From positions 1 to 9,118 of the forward strand of contig DATNOU010000112.1 of assembly GCA_035601195.1 (NCBI GenBank): a DNA stretch of 9,118 nt, given 5' to 3'. The position numbers and the translations under genes were made by a program. Every line of letters begins with the position of its first letter. Positions within the stretch are counted from its first letter, which is position 1. The DNA comes from JAIBJP01 sp035601195 (lineage in GTDB: Bacteria; Actinomycetota; Thermoleophilia; Gaiellales; Gaiellaceae). Below, piece by piece: positions 1-6,490 of this stretch. Under the pieces are notes generated by a model, which was not told where the DNA came from, made no database searches, and saw only the letters and a program-made list of their open reading frames with translations.

Positions 1-160
1 TGTTCGCGTGCGGCAGCAATTCGTCGCCTGCGACCTCCCCGGTCGCCTCCACCTCGCTCGCGCCCCAGTTCATGTGCCTGCCGCGCAGAAACCGGAAGTA
101 CACCGCAGCCGTGCCGCCGAGCACCACAAGACCACCGCCAATGCGCTTCGCGACTGTCAT
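1..160 (-). CDS. SRPBCC-family protein, N-terminal part only (cut by window edge)
   Basis: This frame is open from an ATG at 160-158 to the left edge, giving 53 codons with no stop. Residues about 7-25 form a hydrophobic stretch (IGGGLVVLGGTAAVYFRFL), likely a membrane anchor. It is followed by NWGAS, a run of acidic residues and then GDELLP. That layout is the usual N-terminal signature of actinobacterial SRPBCC (START-like, polyketide-cyclase/dehydrase fold) proteins, where W-G-A-x-x-x-E precedes the ligand-binding beta-barrel. The downstream gene copy at 185-706 carries the same signature, so the two are tandem paralogues. The ATG lies only 2-3 nt after an AGGGAGG Shine-Dalgarno sequence, which is unusually tight. 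The next in-frame ATG (residue 30) would remove the hydrophobic segment, so I prefer the first. The ligand is unknown and the rest of the gene lies outside the window. Confidence 0.66.
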   Translation of the reverse strand, partial: MTVAKRIGGGLVVLGGTAAVYFRFLRGRHMNWGASEVEATGEVAGDELLPHAN

Positions 161-184
161 CACCTCCCTGCCTATTGAAGCCGC

Positions 185-706
185 TCAGGGCCGGGCGCCG
201 GGCGGATGGACGCGGGCCTGACCCAAGCGCTTCGGCAGGAAGCGCCGCGGGGTGCTCCAGGCGGGCCGCGCTCCCGCGGTGTCGTACGGGCGCCCGCGCA
301 GGTCGAGAGACATACGCAACCCAAGGAAACGCTCCGGCTCGAGCGCCGCCACCTCCCACCACTCGCTCCCGTCCGGCTTCGCCGCCAAGTGCTCGCCGAC
401 GGCGATCTCCTGCCACTCGGGATGGACGCGCTCGGCGCTGGGGAGGCCCCAGTTGTCGAGGCGGTCCCAGCTGTACCAGCCGGCGCGATCGGCGCCAATC
501 TGCACGAGCCACGGCCACGCGCTCGCAGGCGGGGCTTCGATCGTGACCGCCATCGTCGCGCTGTGCTCGCCGCCCGGAATGAGATCGGCGCCCGGGTACG
601 GCCGCCCCACCTCCTCGGCCGTCGCCCAGCCAGCCGGGGTCGCACGAAGAGCGCGGGCGCCCAGCGAGAGGGACACGAACGTGGCGAGCCTGCGGGCGGT
701 CACCAT
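185..706 (-). CDS. SRPBCC-family protein, apparently C-terminally truncated
   Basis: This encodes 173 residues. The central part is a well-preserved SRPBCC domain: WATAEEVGRPYPGADLIP (about 27-44), the barrel entry AVTIEAPPASAWPWLVQIG (53-71), then DRAGWYSWDRLDN, ERVHPEWQ, and EPERFLGL plus SLDLRG (124-138). These proteins bind small hydrophobic ligands; the ligand here is unknown. Relatives, from memory, continue after the SLDLRGRP strand with a W-G-F strand, two more strands and a long C-terminal helix. Here the protein instead ends in an arginine/proline-rich tail (PRRFLPKRLGQARVHPPGARP), so about 50-60 residues are missing. Only 24 nt separate its stop from the next paralogue, so the missing part cannot be recovered in another frame; a deletion is likely. 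ATG at 706 was chosen; a TTG at 709 and a GTG at 703 are alternatives. No convincing Shine-Dalgarno sequence is visible. Confidence 0.72.
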   Translation of the reverse strand: MVTARRLATFVSLSLGARALRATPAGWATAEEVGRPYPGADLIPGGEHSATMAVTIEAPPASAWPWLVQIGADRAGWYSWDRLDNWGLPSAERVHPEWQEIAVGEHLAAKPDGSEWWEVAALEPERFLGLRMSLDLRGRPYDTAGARPAWSTPRRFLPKRLGQARVHPPGARP

Positions 707-718
707 CAAGCGCGGCCT

Positions 719-724
719 AGATTA
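719..724 (-). promoter_or_regulatory. Candidate -10 hexamer of the SRPBCC gene, leaderless-type
   Basis: On the minus strand TAATCT matches the TAnnnT pattern of a sigma-70 -10 box, and the gene's ATG follows 12 nt later. No Shine-Dalgarno sequence is visible, and a start site about 6-7 nt after the hexamer would leave only a few leader bases. The -35 position (TGCGAC) is poor. The call is based on position and one hexamer only. Confidence 0.3.
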
Positions 725-841
725 GTGTCCGCAGTCAGCGGGTCGCAGAGGAGTCGGGAAGCGACCTCACTCCGCCGCCGATCGCCCGGCGTGGCAGCGC
801 CCTCACTGAGGACGCAGCCGGCAACGAGGAAACGGAGAGCC

Positions 842-1833
842 ATGAACACGGGAAATGGACTGCACGTTGTCGTCGGCACCGGGCCGCTCGGGCTCGCTGT
901 CGTGCGGCGGCTCGTCCGAAGCGGGGAGCGCGTCCGCGCCGTCAACCGAAGCGGACAGGCCGAGCTTCCGGAGCGCGTCGAGCTGGTCTCGGCCGACGCC
1001 TCCGACGGAGCGAGCCTGGTGCGGGCGCTCGCGGGGGCGACCGTCCTCTACCACTGCGCGAGCACGCTCTATCACACGTGGCCGAAGACGCTGCCGCCGA
1101 TCATGGCCGCGGTGATCGAGGCCGCCGCCGCGGCGGGCGCGCGGATCGTCTACGGCGACAACCTCTACGCCTACGGCCCGGTCGCGGGCCGCTCACCGAA
1201 GGCCTGCCCTACCGGCCGCGGGGAGCGAACGGGCGCACGCGCGCGGAGCTCGCAAGGACGCTCATGGAGGCGCACGGGAACGGTCTCGTCCGGGCGACGA
1301 TCGGGCGCTCGTCGGACTTCTTCGGGCCGCACGTCCTCGTCTCGCAGGCCGGCGAGCGCCTCTTCGGCGCGGCGCTCGCGGGAAAGCCGGCCTCCGTGCT
1401 GGGCAACCCGGACGCGCCCCACACGTACACGTTCATCGACGACTTCGCCTCCGCGCTCGCGACGCTCGCCGCGCGCGACGAGGCCCTGCGCGAGGTCTGG
1501 CACGTTCCCAGCGCGCAGATCCTGTCGACGCGCGAGTTCCTGCAGCTCGTCTTCGCCGAGCTCGGGCGCGAGCCGCGCCTCCGGATCATGCCGCGGGCGC
1601 TCCTCGCCCTGCTCGCGACCGTGAACCCCACGCTTCGCGCCGTTCGGGAGGTCGCCTACCAGCTCGAGCAGCCGTTCGTGCTCGACCACTCGAAGTTCGC
1701 GCGCGCTTTCGGCGCCCACCCGACCGCGCACGCCGAAGCGATCCGCGCCACGGTCGGCTGGTACCGAACCCGAAGCGAGCCCGGGAACCCTGGCGAAGAC
1801 CTGGCAACGCCTGGGTCCAGCCCGCCACCCTGA
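842..1833 (+). pseudogene. NAD(P)-dependent epimerase/dehydratase-like protein, frameshifted near 1184
   Basis: Two adjacent reading frames together give one protein of about 330 residues, the usual length for this family. The first frame (842 to about 1183) has the extended-SDR Rossmann start VVVGTGPLGLAVVRRLV (9-25), the acidic/loop pattern VSADASD (49-55), VLYHCAS (68-74) and the strand RIVYGDNLYAYGPV (101-114). The second frame resumes at 1186 with GPLTEGLPY, then IGRSSDFFGP, TYTFIDDFASAL, EVWHVPSAQ and a C-terminal region ending at the TGA at 1831-1833. Joining YGPV to GPLTE restores the family sequence if one base is missing around 1184-1185 (gc for a full codon such as gac). The family has a Y-G-D-N-L-Y segment rather than a classical Y-x-x-x-K pair, so the substrate is uncertain. 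Shine-Dalgarno candidates GAGGA and GGAGAG precede the ATG. Whether this is a true pseudogene or a sequencing indel cannot be told here. The last ~20 residues (SEPGNPGE onward) look like a non-conserved tail. Confidence 0.8.
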
Positions 1834-2002
1834 GGGCGACCGCGGCCTGCCCCCTCCGAAGTCGCCGCTGTCGCTGGTTCATCCGTTGAATCGGACGTAG
1901 CCCGCAGCTGCGGCAGCGAGGCCGGGCCGGGGAGAACCGGCGGAGACGAGCGCGATCGATGAATATGAAAGGGTTCGCGCGAAGCTCGAAGGAGGTCGCG
2001 AT
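1834..2002. other. Spacer upstream of the DUF4389 gene, with short palindromes
   Basis: This is a 169-bp stretch without a gene. It contains a perfect 12-bp palindrome CCGCAGCTGCGG (1902-1913), a five-pair hairpin GCCGG/CCGGC with a six-base loop (1926-1941), and a perfect 10-bp palindrome TTCGCGCGAA (1974-1983) just ahead of the ribosome binding site. None has a T-run, so none is a convincing terminator. In DNA this GC-rich, short palindromes are common by chance. No clear sigma-70 promoter was found. Confidence 0.3.
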
Positions 2003-2722
2003 ATGTCCGCCGTTTCCACTCATCCCGTTCGCGTCGAGGGACGACTTGATCCCCAGCTCAGCCGCTGGCTCTGGCTGGTCAAGTGGCTGCTCGCGATCCC
2101 GCACTTCATCGTGCTCTTCTTCCTCTTTATTGCCTTCGTCCTGCTGACGATCGTCGCCTTCTTCGCGATCCTCTTCACCGGGCGCTACCCGCGCTCCATC
2201 TTCGACTTCAACCTCGGTGTCTTGCGCTGGGGGTGGCGCGTCGCCTTCTACTCCTACGGCGCCCTCGGCACCGACCGCTATCCGCCCTTCACGCTCGCGC
2301 CTGTGCCCGACTACCCGGCGAGCGTCGAAGTGCCCTACCCGGAGCAGCTGTCACGGGGGCTCGTGCTCGTGAAGTGGTGGCTGCTCGCGATCCCGCACTA
2401 CCTCGTCCTCGGTGTCCTCCTCGGCGGGGGCGGGTACGCGGGGAAACGCGGCTGGGACGGCGGCGGGGATGAATGGCGGTACGGCGGCAGCCCCGGCCTG
2501 ATCATGCTGCTCGTCCTCTTCGCAGCGATCGCGCTCCTCTTCACGACGCGCTACCCGCGGGGGATCTTCGGCTTCGTGATGGGACTGGACCGGTGGGTGC
2601 TCCGCGTCGTCGGCTATGCCGCCCTGATGACGGACGTCTATCCGCCCTTCCGGCTCGACCAGGGAGGGGAGGAGCCTGGCGTTTCCGCGCCCGAGGGCGC
2701 GCCCGCGGGCGACGCGGCGTAG
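2003..2722 (+). CDS. DUF4389 domain membrane protein with two tandem repeats
   Basis: This integral membrane protein of 239 residues is made of two copies of the DUF4389 unit. Unit 1 runs LSRWLWLVKWLLAIPHFIVL (19-38), LFTGRYPRSIFDF (57-69), then LRWGWRV to DRYPPFTL (74-98). Unit 2 repeats it: LSRGLVLVKWWLLAIPHYLVL (116-136), LFTTRYPRGIFGF (179-191), then RWVLRV to DVYPPFRL (197-218). Each unit has the paired membrane helices, the R-Y-P-R-x-I/L-F motif and the D-x-Y-P-P-F end that define the family. Unit 2 carries a glycine-rich loop (about 141-165) between its helices that unit 1 lacks, and the C-terminal 20 residues are low complexity. The start is secure: AAGGAGG lies 7 nt upstream of the ATG. 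The family has no established biochemical function that I know of. The gene stands alone, with 169 bp before it and about 500 bp after it. Confidence 0.88.
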   Translation: MSAVSTHPVRVEGRLDPQLSRWLWLVKWLLAIPHFIVLFFLFIAFVLLTIVAFFAILFTGRYPRSIFDFNLGVLRWGWRVAFYSYGALGTDRYPPFTLAPVPDYPASVEVPYPEQLSRGLVLVKWWLLAIPHYLVLGVLLGGGGYAGKRGWDGGGDEWRYGGSPGLIMLLVLFAAIALLFTTRYPRGIFGFVMGLDRWVLRVVGYAALMTDVYPPFRLDQGGEEPGVSAPEGAPAGDAA

Positions 2723-3226
2723 CGCCCTGCCGCCGTTCGCCGTCCGCTCGTCGGCTCTGCAGCGTCAGGTTCCGTGGGGCCTTCGCGTTTGGGACCTGGC
2801 GTTTCGCGCGGAGTCTGGAACTTCGAGTTCCTGGGCGAAGAGGGGTGGAGATGCCCACGAGCCGGCGCTCGAGCTCGACTCGGACCAGAGATTCGCCGAG
2901 CCGGTGGCGCTTTCGTCCACCCAGCCCGGTGACCGTCCGCTTCCGCGTAGAGCCCTCAGGCTGGGCCTCGACCTAGTCGCGCTCCGTGCTCGGCGCACTC
3001 GGGAACCTAAGCGATCGAGTTGCGAAGGTCAAATGGCCTCTTCTGCCTTCGCTGGACTGGCGGCCAAGACCCGGCTCCCGGTCGAGTCGCCGGCGGGTAC
3101 GTACTTCGGGGCAGGCGGATCCGTGCCGTCTCTGATGTCGCGGCTCTCTCTCTCGTCGGACCATTGAGCTGCCGCGCGCACACCGGCTGGGCGCGGCCGT
3201 GTGAACCGAGCAGGAAGGAGGTTTCG
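2723..3226. other. 504-bp gap without a convincing gene
   Basis: Several frames are open for 60-100 codons on both strands. Their translations are rich in R, S and P, have no recognisable domain, and lack well-placed ribosome binding sites, so I read them as chance frames in GC-rich DNA. A (CT)n run lies near 3145-3155 and a small AGCC/GGCT hairpin near 2951-2962. The promoter of the downstream operon should lie in the right half, but I could not identify a convincing -35/-10 pair. A short segment near 2930-2976 reads somewhat protein-like (VTVRFRVEPSGW) and could be a gene remnant. This is weak. Confidence 0.4.
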
Positions 3227-3703
3227 ATGCCAACGATGAAGCACGCCGCATCCGAGTTCCTGGCCAACAGGCGAGTGGCCGTGACCGGCGTTTCCAGAGA
3301 GCCGAAGGGCCACGGGAGCAACGTCGTCTACAAGCGCCTGCGCGAGCGCGGCTACGAGGTCTTCGCGGTCAACCCGAACGCGGACGAGGCCGAAGGCGAC
3401 CGCTGCTACCACGACCTGCGCTCGATCCCTGGCGGTGTCGAGGCGGTCGTGATCGGAACGAGGCCCGAGCTCGCCGAGGAGACGATGCGCGAGTGCGCCG
3501 AGCTCGGGATCAAGCACGTGTGGATGCACCGCGGGCCCGGCACCGGCAGCGTCTCCGCGGCGGCGGCCGACTACGGCCGGCAGCGCGGCATCGCAGTGAT
3601 CGACGGCGGCTGCCCGTGCATGTTCGACCCCACCGCCGACCTCGGGCACAAGGCGATGCGCGTCGTCTTCACCCTGACGGGCAACGTGCCGAGGCAGGTC
3701 TGA
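3227..3703 (+). CDS. CoA-binding domain protein (YccU/CoA_binding_2 type)
   Basis: This encodes 158 residues forming a single Rossmann-like CoA-binding domain, soluble and presumably cytoplasmic. Visible family marks are RRVAVTGVSREPKGHGSNVVYKRL (15-38; the G-V-S-R-x-P loop), GYEVFAVNPN (42-51), VEAVVIGTRPELAEE (71-85), HVWMHRGPGTGS (97-108) and GIAVIDGGCPCMFDP (121-135). These correspond to the nucleotide-binding loop, the N-P motif and the conserved C-terminal cysteine/M-F-D-P region of stand-alone CoA-binding proteins. The family resembles the CoA-ligase Rossmann domain without a catalytic partner, and its role is still unclear. The start is well supported: AAGGAGG lies 5 nt upstream of the ATG, although the frame is open further 5'. 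It is the first gene of a tight cluster; the next gene starts 20 nt after its stop. Its neighbours are redox enzymes, so a regulatory or cofactor-linked role is possible. Confidence 0.9.
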   Translation: MPTMKHAASEFLANRRVAVTGVSREPKGHGSNVVYKRLRERGYEVFAVNPNADEAEGDRCYHDLRSIPGGVEAVVIGTRPELAEETMRECAELGIKHVWMHRGPGTGSVSAAAADYGRQRGIAVIDGGCPCMFDPTADLGHKAMRVVFTLTGNVPRQV

Positions 3704-3723
3704 CTGGAGGAGTGAACGAAGCG

Positions 3724-4215
3724 ATGACGCGTCCAGGTGCCGTGCGGCGATGGATGTACCGACGCGGCCGCCCAAATCGTGTGGCGGCGCTGCTCAACCG
3801 CGTGGACGCGCTCCTCGGGTCGTCCGGGTTGGGGCCGAACCGCCTGGTCGCTCTCGAGGTGCCCGGCCGTCGCAGCGGCCGTTTGATTTCGTGCCCGGTG
3901 GTGGTGGCCGACTACCAGGGCGAGCGCTATCTCGTCCCGATGCTCGGGCAGGACGCGAACTGGGTCCGTAACGTCCGGGCGGCCGGGGGACGGGTGGTGC
4001 TGCGGCATGGTCGCAGCGAGGCCGTGCGCCTCGAGGAAGTTGATCCGCACTCGCGCGCCCCGATCCTGCGGCGTTACCTGGAGGTCGCCCCGGGGGCGCG
4101 TGCTCACATCCCGGTGGATCGGCACGCTCCGCTGCTGGGGTTCGAGCGGATCGCTGCGCGATACCCCGTGTTCCGCGTCCGCGCCGATTCAGTCCAGCGC
4201 CGGCACAGTGACTGA
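3724..4215 (+). CDS. DUF385/deazaflavin-type nitroreductase family protein
   Basis: This encodes 163 residues with a split-barrel, PNPOx-like fold. The strand LVALEVPGRRSGRLISCPVVVADYQGERYLV (41-71) corresponds to the T-x-G-R-x-S-G-x-x-R-x-x-P core of the F420-linked nitroreductase/quinone reductase family. It is followed by GQDANWVRNVRAAGGRVVLRHG (75-96), matching the family's W-x-x-N-L-x-A pattern. Known relatives use reduced cofactor F420 to reduce nitro compounds or quinones; some members bind other flavins or none. The arginine of the core is replaced here (SGRLISCP), so cofactor choice is uncertain. GGAGGAG precedes the ATG by 11 nt. A GTG at 3712 in the same frame sits on the ribosome binding site and is less likely. 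It is the second gene of the operon, 5 nt before the next start, beside a second unrelated nitroreductase-fold enzyme. Confidence 0.82.
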   Translation: MTRPGAVRRWMYRRGRPNRVAALLNRVDALLGSSGLGPNRLVALEVPGRRSGRLISCPVVVADYQGERYLVPMLGQDANWVRNVRAAGGRVVLRHGRSEAVRLEEVDPHSRAPILRRYLEVAPGARAHIPVDRHAPLLGFERIAARYPVFRVRADSVQRRHSD

Positions 4216-4220
4216 GCGAG

Positions 4221-5423
4221 TTGGATGAGCCGGTGCGTGAGGTGGAGGCTGGTCTGAGCCGCGGCAGATTTCTGCGCCGGGCTGGGCTGGGTATCGGCAC
4301 GCTCGCCGTCGCGGGTGCCGGCGCGCTTGGCTACCGGGCCTACGACCAGGGCGTGCTCGAGGTGGGAGAGGGCCCGGCCTACGAGCCCTGGTCGAACTGG
4401 CAGGACGGTGAGGGGCTCCTGGCCTTGGTGGGCGCCGCGACCCTCGCCCCGAGCCCTCACAACGCGCAGGCCTGGCTCTTCGCCGTCGGCCGGAACCAGA
4501 TCGACCTCTACGCCGACCGCGCCCGCACCACAGGCGCCATCGACCCGTTTAGGCGCGAGATGTACGTGGGCTTGGGCGCGGCGCTCGAGAACCTCGTGCT
4601 CGCAGCACAGGCGGAGGGGTTCGCGCCGAGCGTGACGCCGATGCCGGCGGGGCCCGAGTCGACACACGCCGCCAGAGTCATCCTCTCCCGCTCGGCGCCC
4701 CGGCGCTCGCAGCTCTACGCGCAGATCCCGCGGCGCCATACGAACCGCTATGCCTTCGTCGAGGGCAAAGCGGTGCCGCGGGAGGGACTCGCCGCGATGG
4801 TCGCCCTCGCGGGCTCGGAGGTGCGGGACGCTCGCCTCTTCTGGTTCACGGGCGCAGGCGAGCGGGGCCAGATCGGCGAGCTCTTCGTCGCTGCGACCGA
4901 GGCGATCGTCGCCGACGCCGACCAGAGCGCGAGCGACTACGAGTGGTTCCGGCAGGACTGGGACGAGCTCCGGCGCCAGCGCGACGGAATCACCGTCGAC
5001 GCCGCCGGCCTCTCCGACCTGACGGCCTCCCTGGCCAAGCTCTTGCCGCCCCAGTCGCAGCAAGCGACGGGCGAGGCGTGGCTGGAGGCGACGCGCGAGC
5101 GGCACACGAAGACCGCCGCCGGCTACGGGATCGTCGCCGTTCGCGACGCGGCCGACAACCGCCAGCGGCTCGAGGGCGGGCGTCTGCTCGAGCGCATCCA
5201 CCTGTGGACGGTCGGCCACGATCTCGCTCTCCATCACATGAACCAGCTGACCGAGCGGGCAGACCGTGAGGCGCAGCGGGGACTCGAGCCGCGCTTCGGT
5301 GACGCGCTCCGCGAGCTTCTGCCCTCCGACTGGCAGGCGCTCGCGACGTTCCGGATCGGCTACCCCACGCATACGCCAAAGAAGAGCCCGCGCCGGCCGG
5401 TCGAGGCGGTGATCGTCTCGTGA
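4221..5423 (+). CDS. Acg-family FMN-binding nitroreductase-like oxidoreductase with N-terminal export/anchor segment
   Basis: This encodes 400 residues. The N-terminus SRGRFLRRAGLGIGTLAVAGAG (13-34) resembles a Tat signal or signal anchor, but the expected second arginine of S-R-R-x-F-L is glycine, so Tat export is doubtful. The body matches the Acg branch of the nitroreductase fold: LAPSPHNAQAWLF (76-88, the S-P-H-N-x-Q-x-W flavin-site motif), YVGLGAALENLVLAAQAEGF (115-134), RRHTNRYAF (171-179), AAGYGIVAV (299-307) and FRIGYP (377-382) near the C-terminus. Relatives bind FMN; the mycobacterial founding member is linked to dormancy and stress, and its enzymatic substrate is unsettled. The TTG start at 4221 lies 5 nt after the previous stop with only a weak GAG-type ribosome binding site; a GTG at 4233 is an alternative and leaves the motifs intact. 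Its stop overlaps the next gene's start (GTGA), implying translational coupling. Confidence 0.83.
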   Translation: MDEPVREVEAGLSRGRFLRRAGLGIGTLAVAGAGALGYRAYDQGVLEVGEGPAYEPWSNWQDGEGLLALVGAATLAPSPHNAQAWLFAVGRNQIDLYADRARTTGAIDPFRREMYVGLGAALENLVLAAQAEGFAPSVTPMPAGPESTHAARVILSRSAPRRSQLYAQIPRRHTNRYAFVEGKAVPREGLAAMVALAGSEVRDARLFWFTGAGERGQIGELFVAATEAIVADADQSASDYEWFRQDWDELRRQRDGITVDAAGLSDLTASLAKLLPPQSQQATGEAWLEATRERHTKTAAGYGIVAVRDAADNRQRLEGGRLLERIHLWTVGHDLALHHMNQLTERADREAQRGLEPRFGDALRELLPSDWQALATFRIGYPTHTPKKSPRRPVEAVIVS

Positions 5424-6187
5424 GCGCGATCGCCCGCGACCACGGACAGGCACACCGGTCGACGACGGAGCGAATTGCGGCCATCCTCGGGATCGTCGGC
5501 GCAACGCTCGGCCTCGTCGCCGGGCTCGTCGAGCTCACCGCCGGACCCTCGATCCGCTCCTGGGTTGGGAACAAGGAGGACACGACGCGGCTCGGGCTCG
5601 CGACGCTCGTGCTCGCCGCGATCGCGCTCGCCGCGGCGCTCGCGCTCGTGCGCAGACCAGAAGCATCGGCGCCGAGGCGCCTCGTGCTCGCCGCAGCTCT
5701 CCTCCTGCCCGGCCTCATCTGCTTCACGACCGTCGGCCGGCTCTGGTACCTGCCCGGCGCGCTGCTCGTCGCGGCTGGACTCCTGGTCGCCACAAACGTG
5801 CGGGACGAGGTCAGGGAGGTGGCGGCTGCAGCCGAGCGCAACTGGACGGCGATCCTCACGGTCGTGCTCGCCTGTTTCTACGTCTTCCTCGGCGCCACCG
5901 CGCTCGGCCTCGCCGGTCTGCTTGGGATCGCGGGCGGGCTGCTCGTCCTCGGACTCGTCGCGACGCGGCGCAAGCTTCCGTCGCCGGTCGCGGTCGTGCT
6001 CCTTCTTTTGGCAGCGCTGCCGTTCGCGGTGCTCACCTGGTGGAGCGTGGCGACGCCGCTGATCGGGATTCTGCTGTTGGCGCTCGGCGTGCCTGCCCTC
6101 GCCCGGCGCGCGCACGAACCGCGCGGGCAGATAGCGGACACGGACTCGAGTAGGAAGGCGGCTGCCCCTGGCGATGGGCGACGATGA
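5420..6187 (+). CDS. Integral membrane protein of about eight helices, function unknown
   Basis: This encodes 255 residues. Hydrophobic segments at about 18-40, 57-77, 87-106, 108-125, 143-160, 162-182, 188-206 and 208-227 suggest eight transmembrane helices, most rich in A, L and G. The largest soluble parts are the N-terminal 17 residues, the loop at 41-56 (GPSIRSWVGNKEDTTR), the charged connector at 127-142 (RDEVREVAAAAER), and the charged C-terminal tail from 229. I do not recognise the family and see no catalytic motif. The gene begins at a GTG overlapping the stop of the Acg-type gene by 4 nt (GTGA), so it is very likely translated together with it. That suggests a membrane partner, anchor or quinone-side component for the oxidoreductase, which is inference. 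Its own stop overlaps the next ATG (ATGA). Confidence 0.75.
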   Translation: MSAIARDHGQAHRSTTERIAAILGIVGATLGLVAGLVELTAGPSIRSWVGNKEDTTRLGLATLVLAAIALAAALALVRRPEASAPRRLVLAAALLLPGLICFTTVGRLWYLPGALLVAAGLLVATNVRDEVREVAAAAERNWTAILTVVLACFYVFLGATALGLAGLLGIAGGLLVLGLVATRRKLPSPVAVVLLLLAALPFAVLTWWSVATPLIGILLLALGVPALARRAHEPRGQIADTDSSRKAAAPGDGRR

Positions 6188-6300
6188 CGCCCGCGTCCAA
6201 CGAGCCGCCCGAGGCGGAAGCCCACCGTCTGAAGGCGGCCAAGGCGCGCCGCCGCTACCTGGAGGAAGAATGCGAGTGCTTACAACCAGCTACACGCTGA
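6184..6300 (+). CDS. Small 38-residue ORF at the end of the redox operon, possibly a truncated gene
   Basis: The ATG at 6184 overlaps the stop of the membrane-protein gene (ATGA), the same coupling style seen one gene upstream. The product is MTPASNEPPEAEAHRLKAAKARRRYLEEE followed by CECLQPATR and a stop. The first 29 residues look like a charged, helix-prone segment (A-K-A-R-R-R-Y-L-E-E-E) and fit a real protein start. The last nine do not continue that pattern, and local base composition drops in GC from about 6280 onward. It may therefore be the intact beginning of a longer gene cut by a rearrangement, or a genuine small protein. I do not recognise a family. A chance ORF of this length is also possible. 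Confidence 0.38.
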   Translation: MTPASNEPPEAEAHRLKAAKARRRYLEEECECLQPATR

Positions 6301-6346
6301 GCGCCGCAGCCGGTAGCAACGGTTTAGCGCACGGTCAAGCCATTTT

Positions 6347-6379
6347 CCGGTGTTCGGCGATCCGAACCTTTGCCACCGG
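6347..6379. other. Two-step hairpin in the convergent spacer
   Basis: CCGGT (6347-6351) pairs with ACCGG (6375-6379), and directly inside it GTTCGG (6352-6357) pairs with CCGAAC (6362-6367) around a CGAT tetraloop. A seven-base bulge (ctttgcc) sits on the 3' side. All eleven pairs are Watson-Crick. There is no T-run on either side, so an intrinsic terminator of the classical type is not supported. Confidence 0.4.
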
Positions 6380-6465
6380 TTGCGCCCCGTCTGTTCCATA
6401 CCTGCTCCATCCCATGGGCCCAAAAACGCGCGCTTTGGCTCGGGCAACGACCGCAGGTGGAGGTC

Positions 6466-6490
6466 GACCCCTTCTGTATAGAGAGGGGTC
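6466..6490. terminator. Possible factor-dependent or bidirectional terminator hairpin
   Basis: GACCCCT (6466-6472) pairs with AGGGGTC (6484-6490), seven Watson-Crick pairs plus a T-G pair, around an AT-richer loop. Beyond one mismatch, GT/AC could extend the stem. It lies between two converging transcription units, 165 nt past the small ORF and about 150 nt past the reductase stop. No U-tract follows in either direction, so the terminator label is tentative; a regulatory or protein-binding site is equally possible. Confidence 0.28.

Noticed and set aside
206..1624. Very long plus-strand open frame spanning the SRPBCC gene and the epimerase 5' half
   Set aside because: Only the part from ATG 842 to about 1183 is coding. 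The upstream part is antisense to the SRPBCC gene, and after 1186 the family sequence continues in another frame.
1959..2147. Short plus ORF overlapping the start of the DUF4389 gene
   Set aside because: No ribosome binding site and no domain. The DUF4389 start has a strong AAGGAGG and a clear family sequence.
2473..2976. Open frame overlapping the DUF4389 gene and running into the spacer, ending in a protein-like VTVRFRVEPSGW
   Set aside because: It starts inside a real gene in the wrong frame and is R/S/P-rich; the short protein-like end is not enough to call a gene.
3143..3160. CT-dinucleotide run as a possible regulatory repeat
   Set aside because: Only about five units, not linked to a start codon or promoter; too short to support phase variation.
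4104..5504. Long minus-strand open frame opposite the Acg-type gene
   Set aside because: It mirrors the plus-strand codons of a gene with clear family motifs; its translation is R/A/L-rich with no domain.
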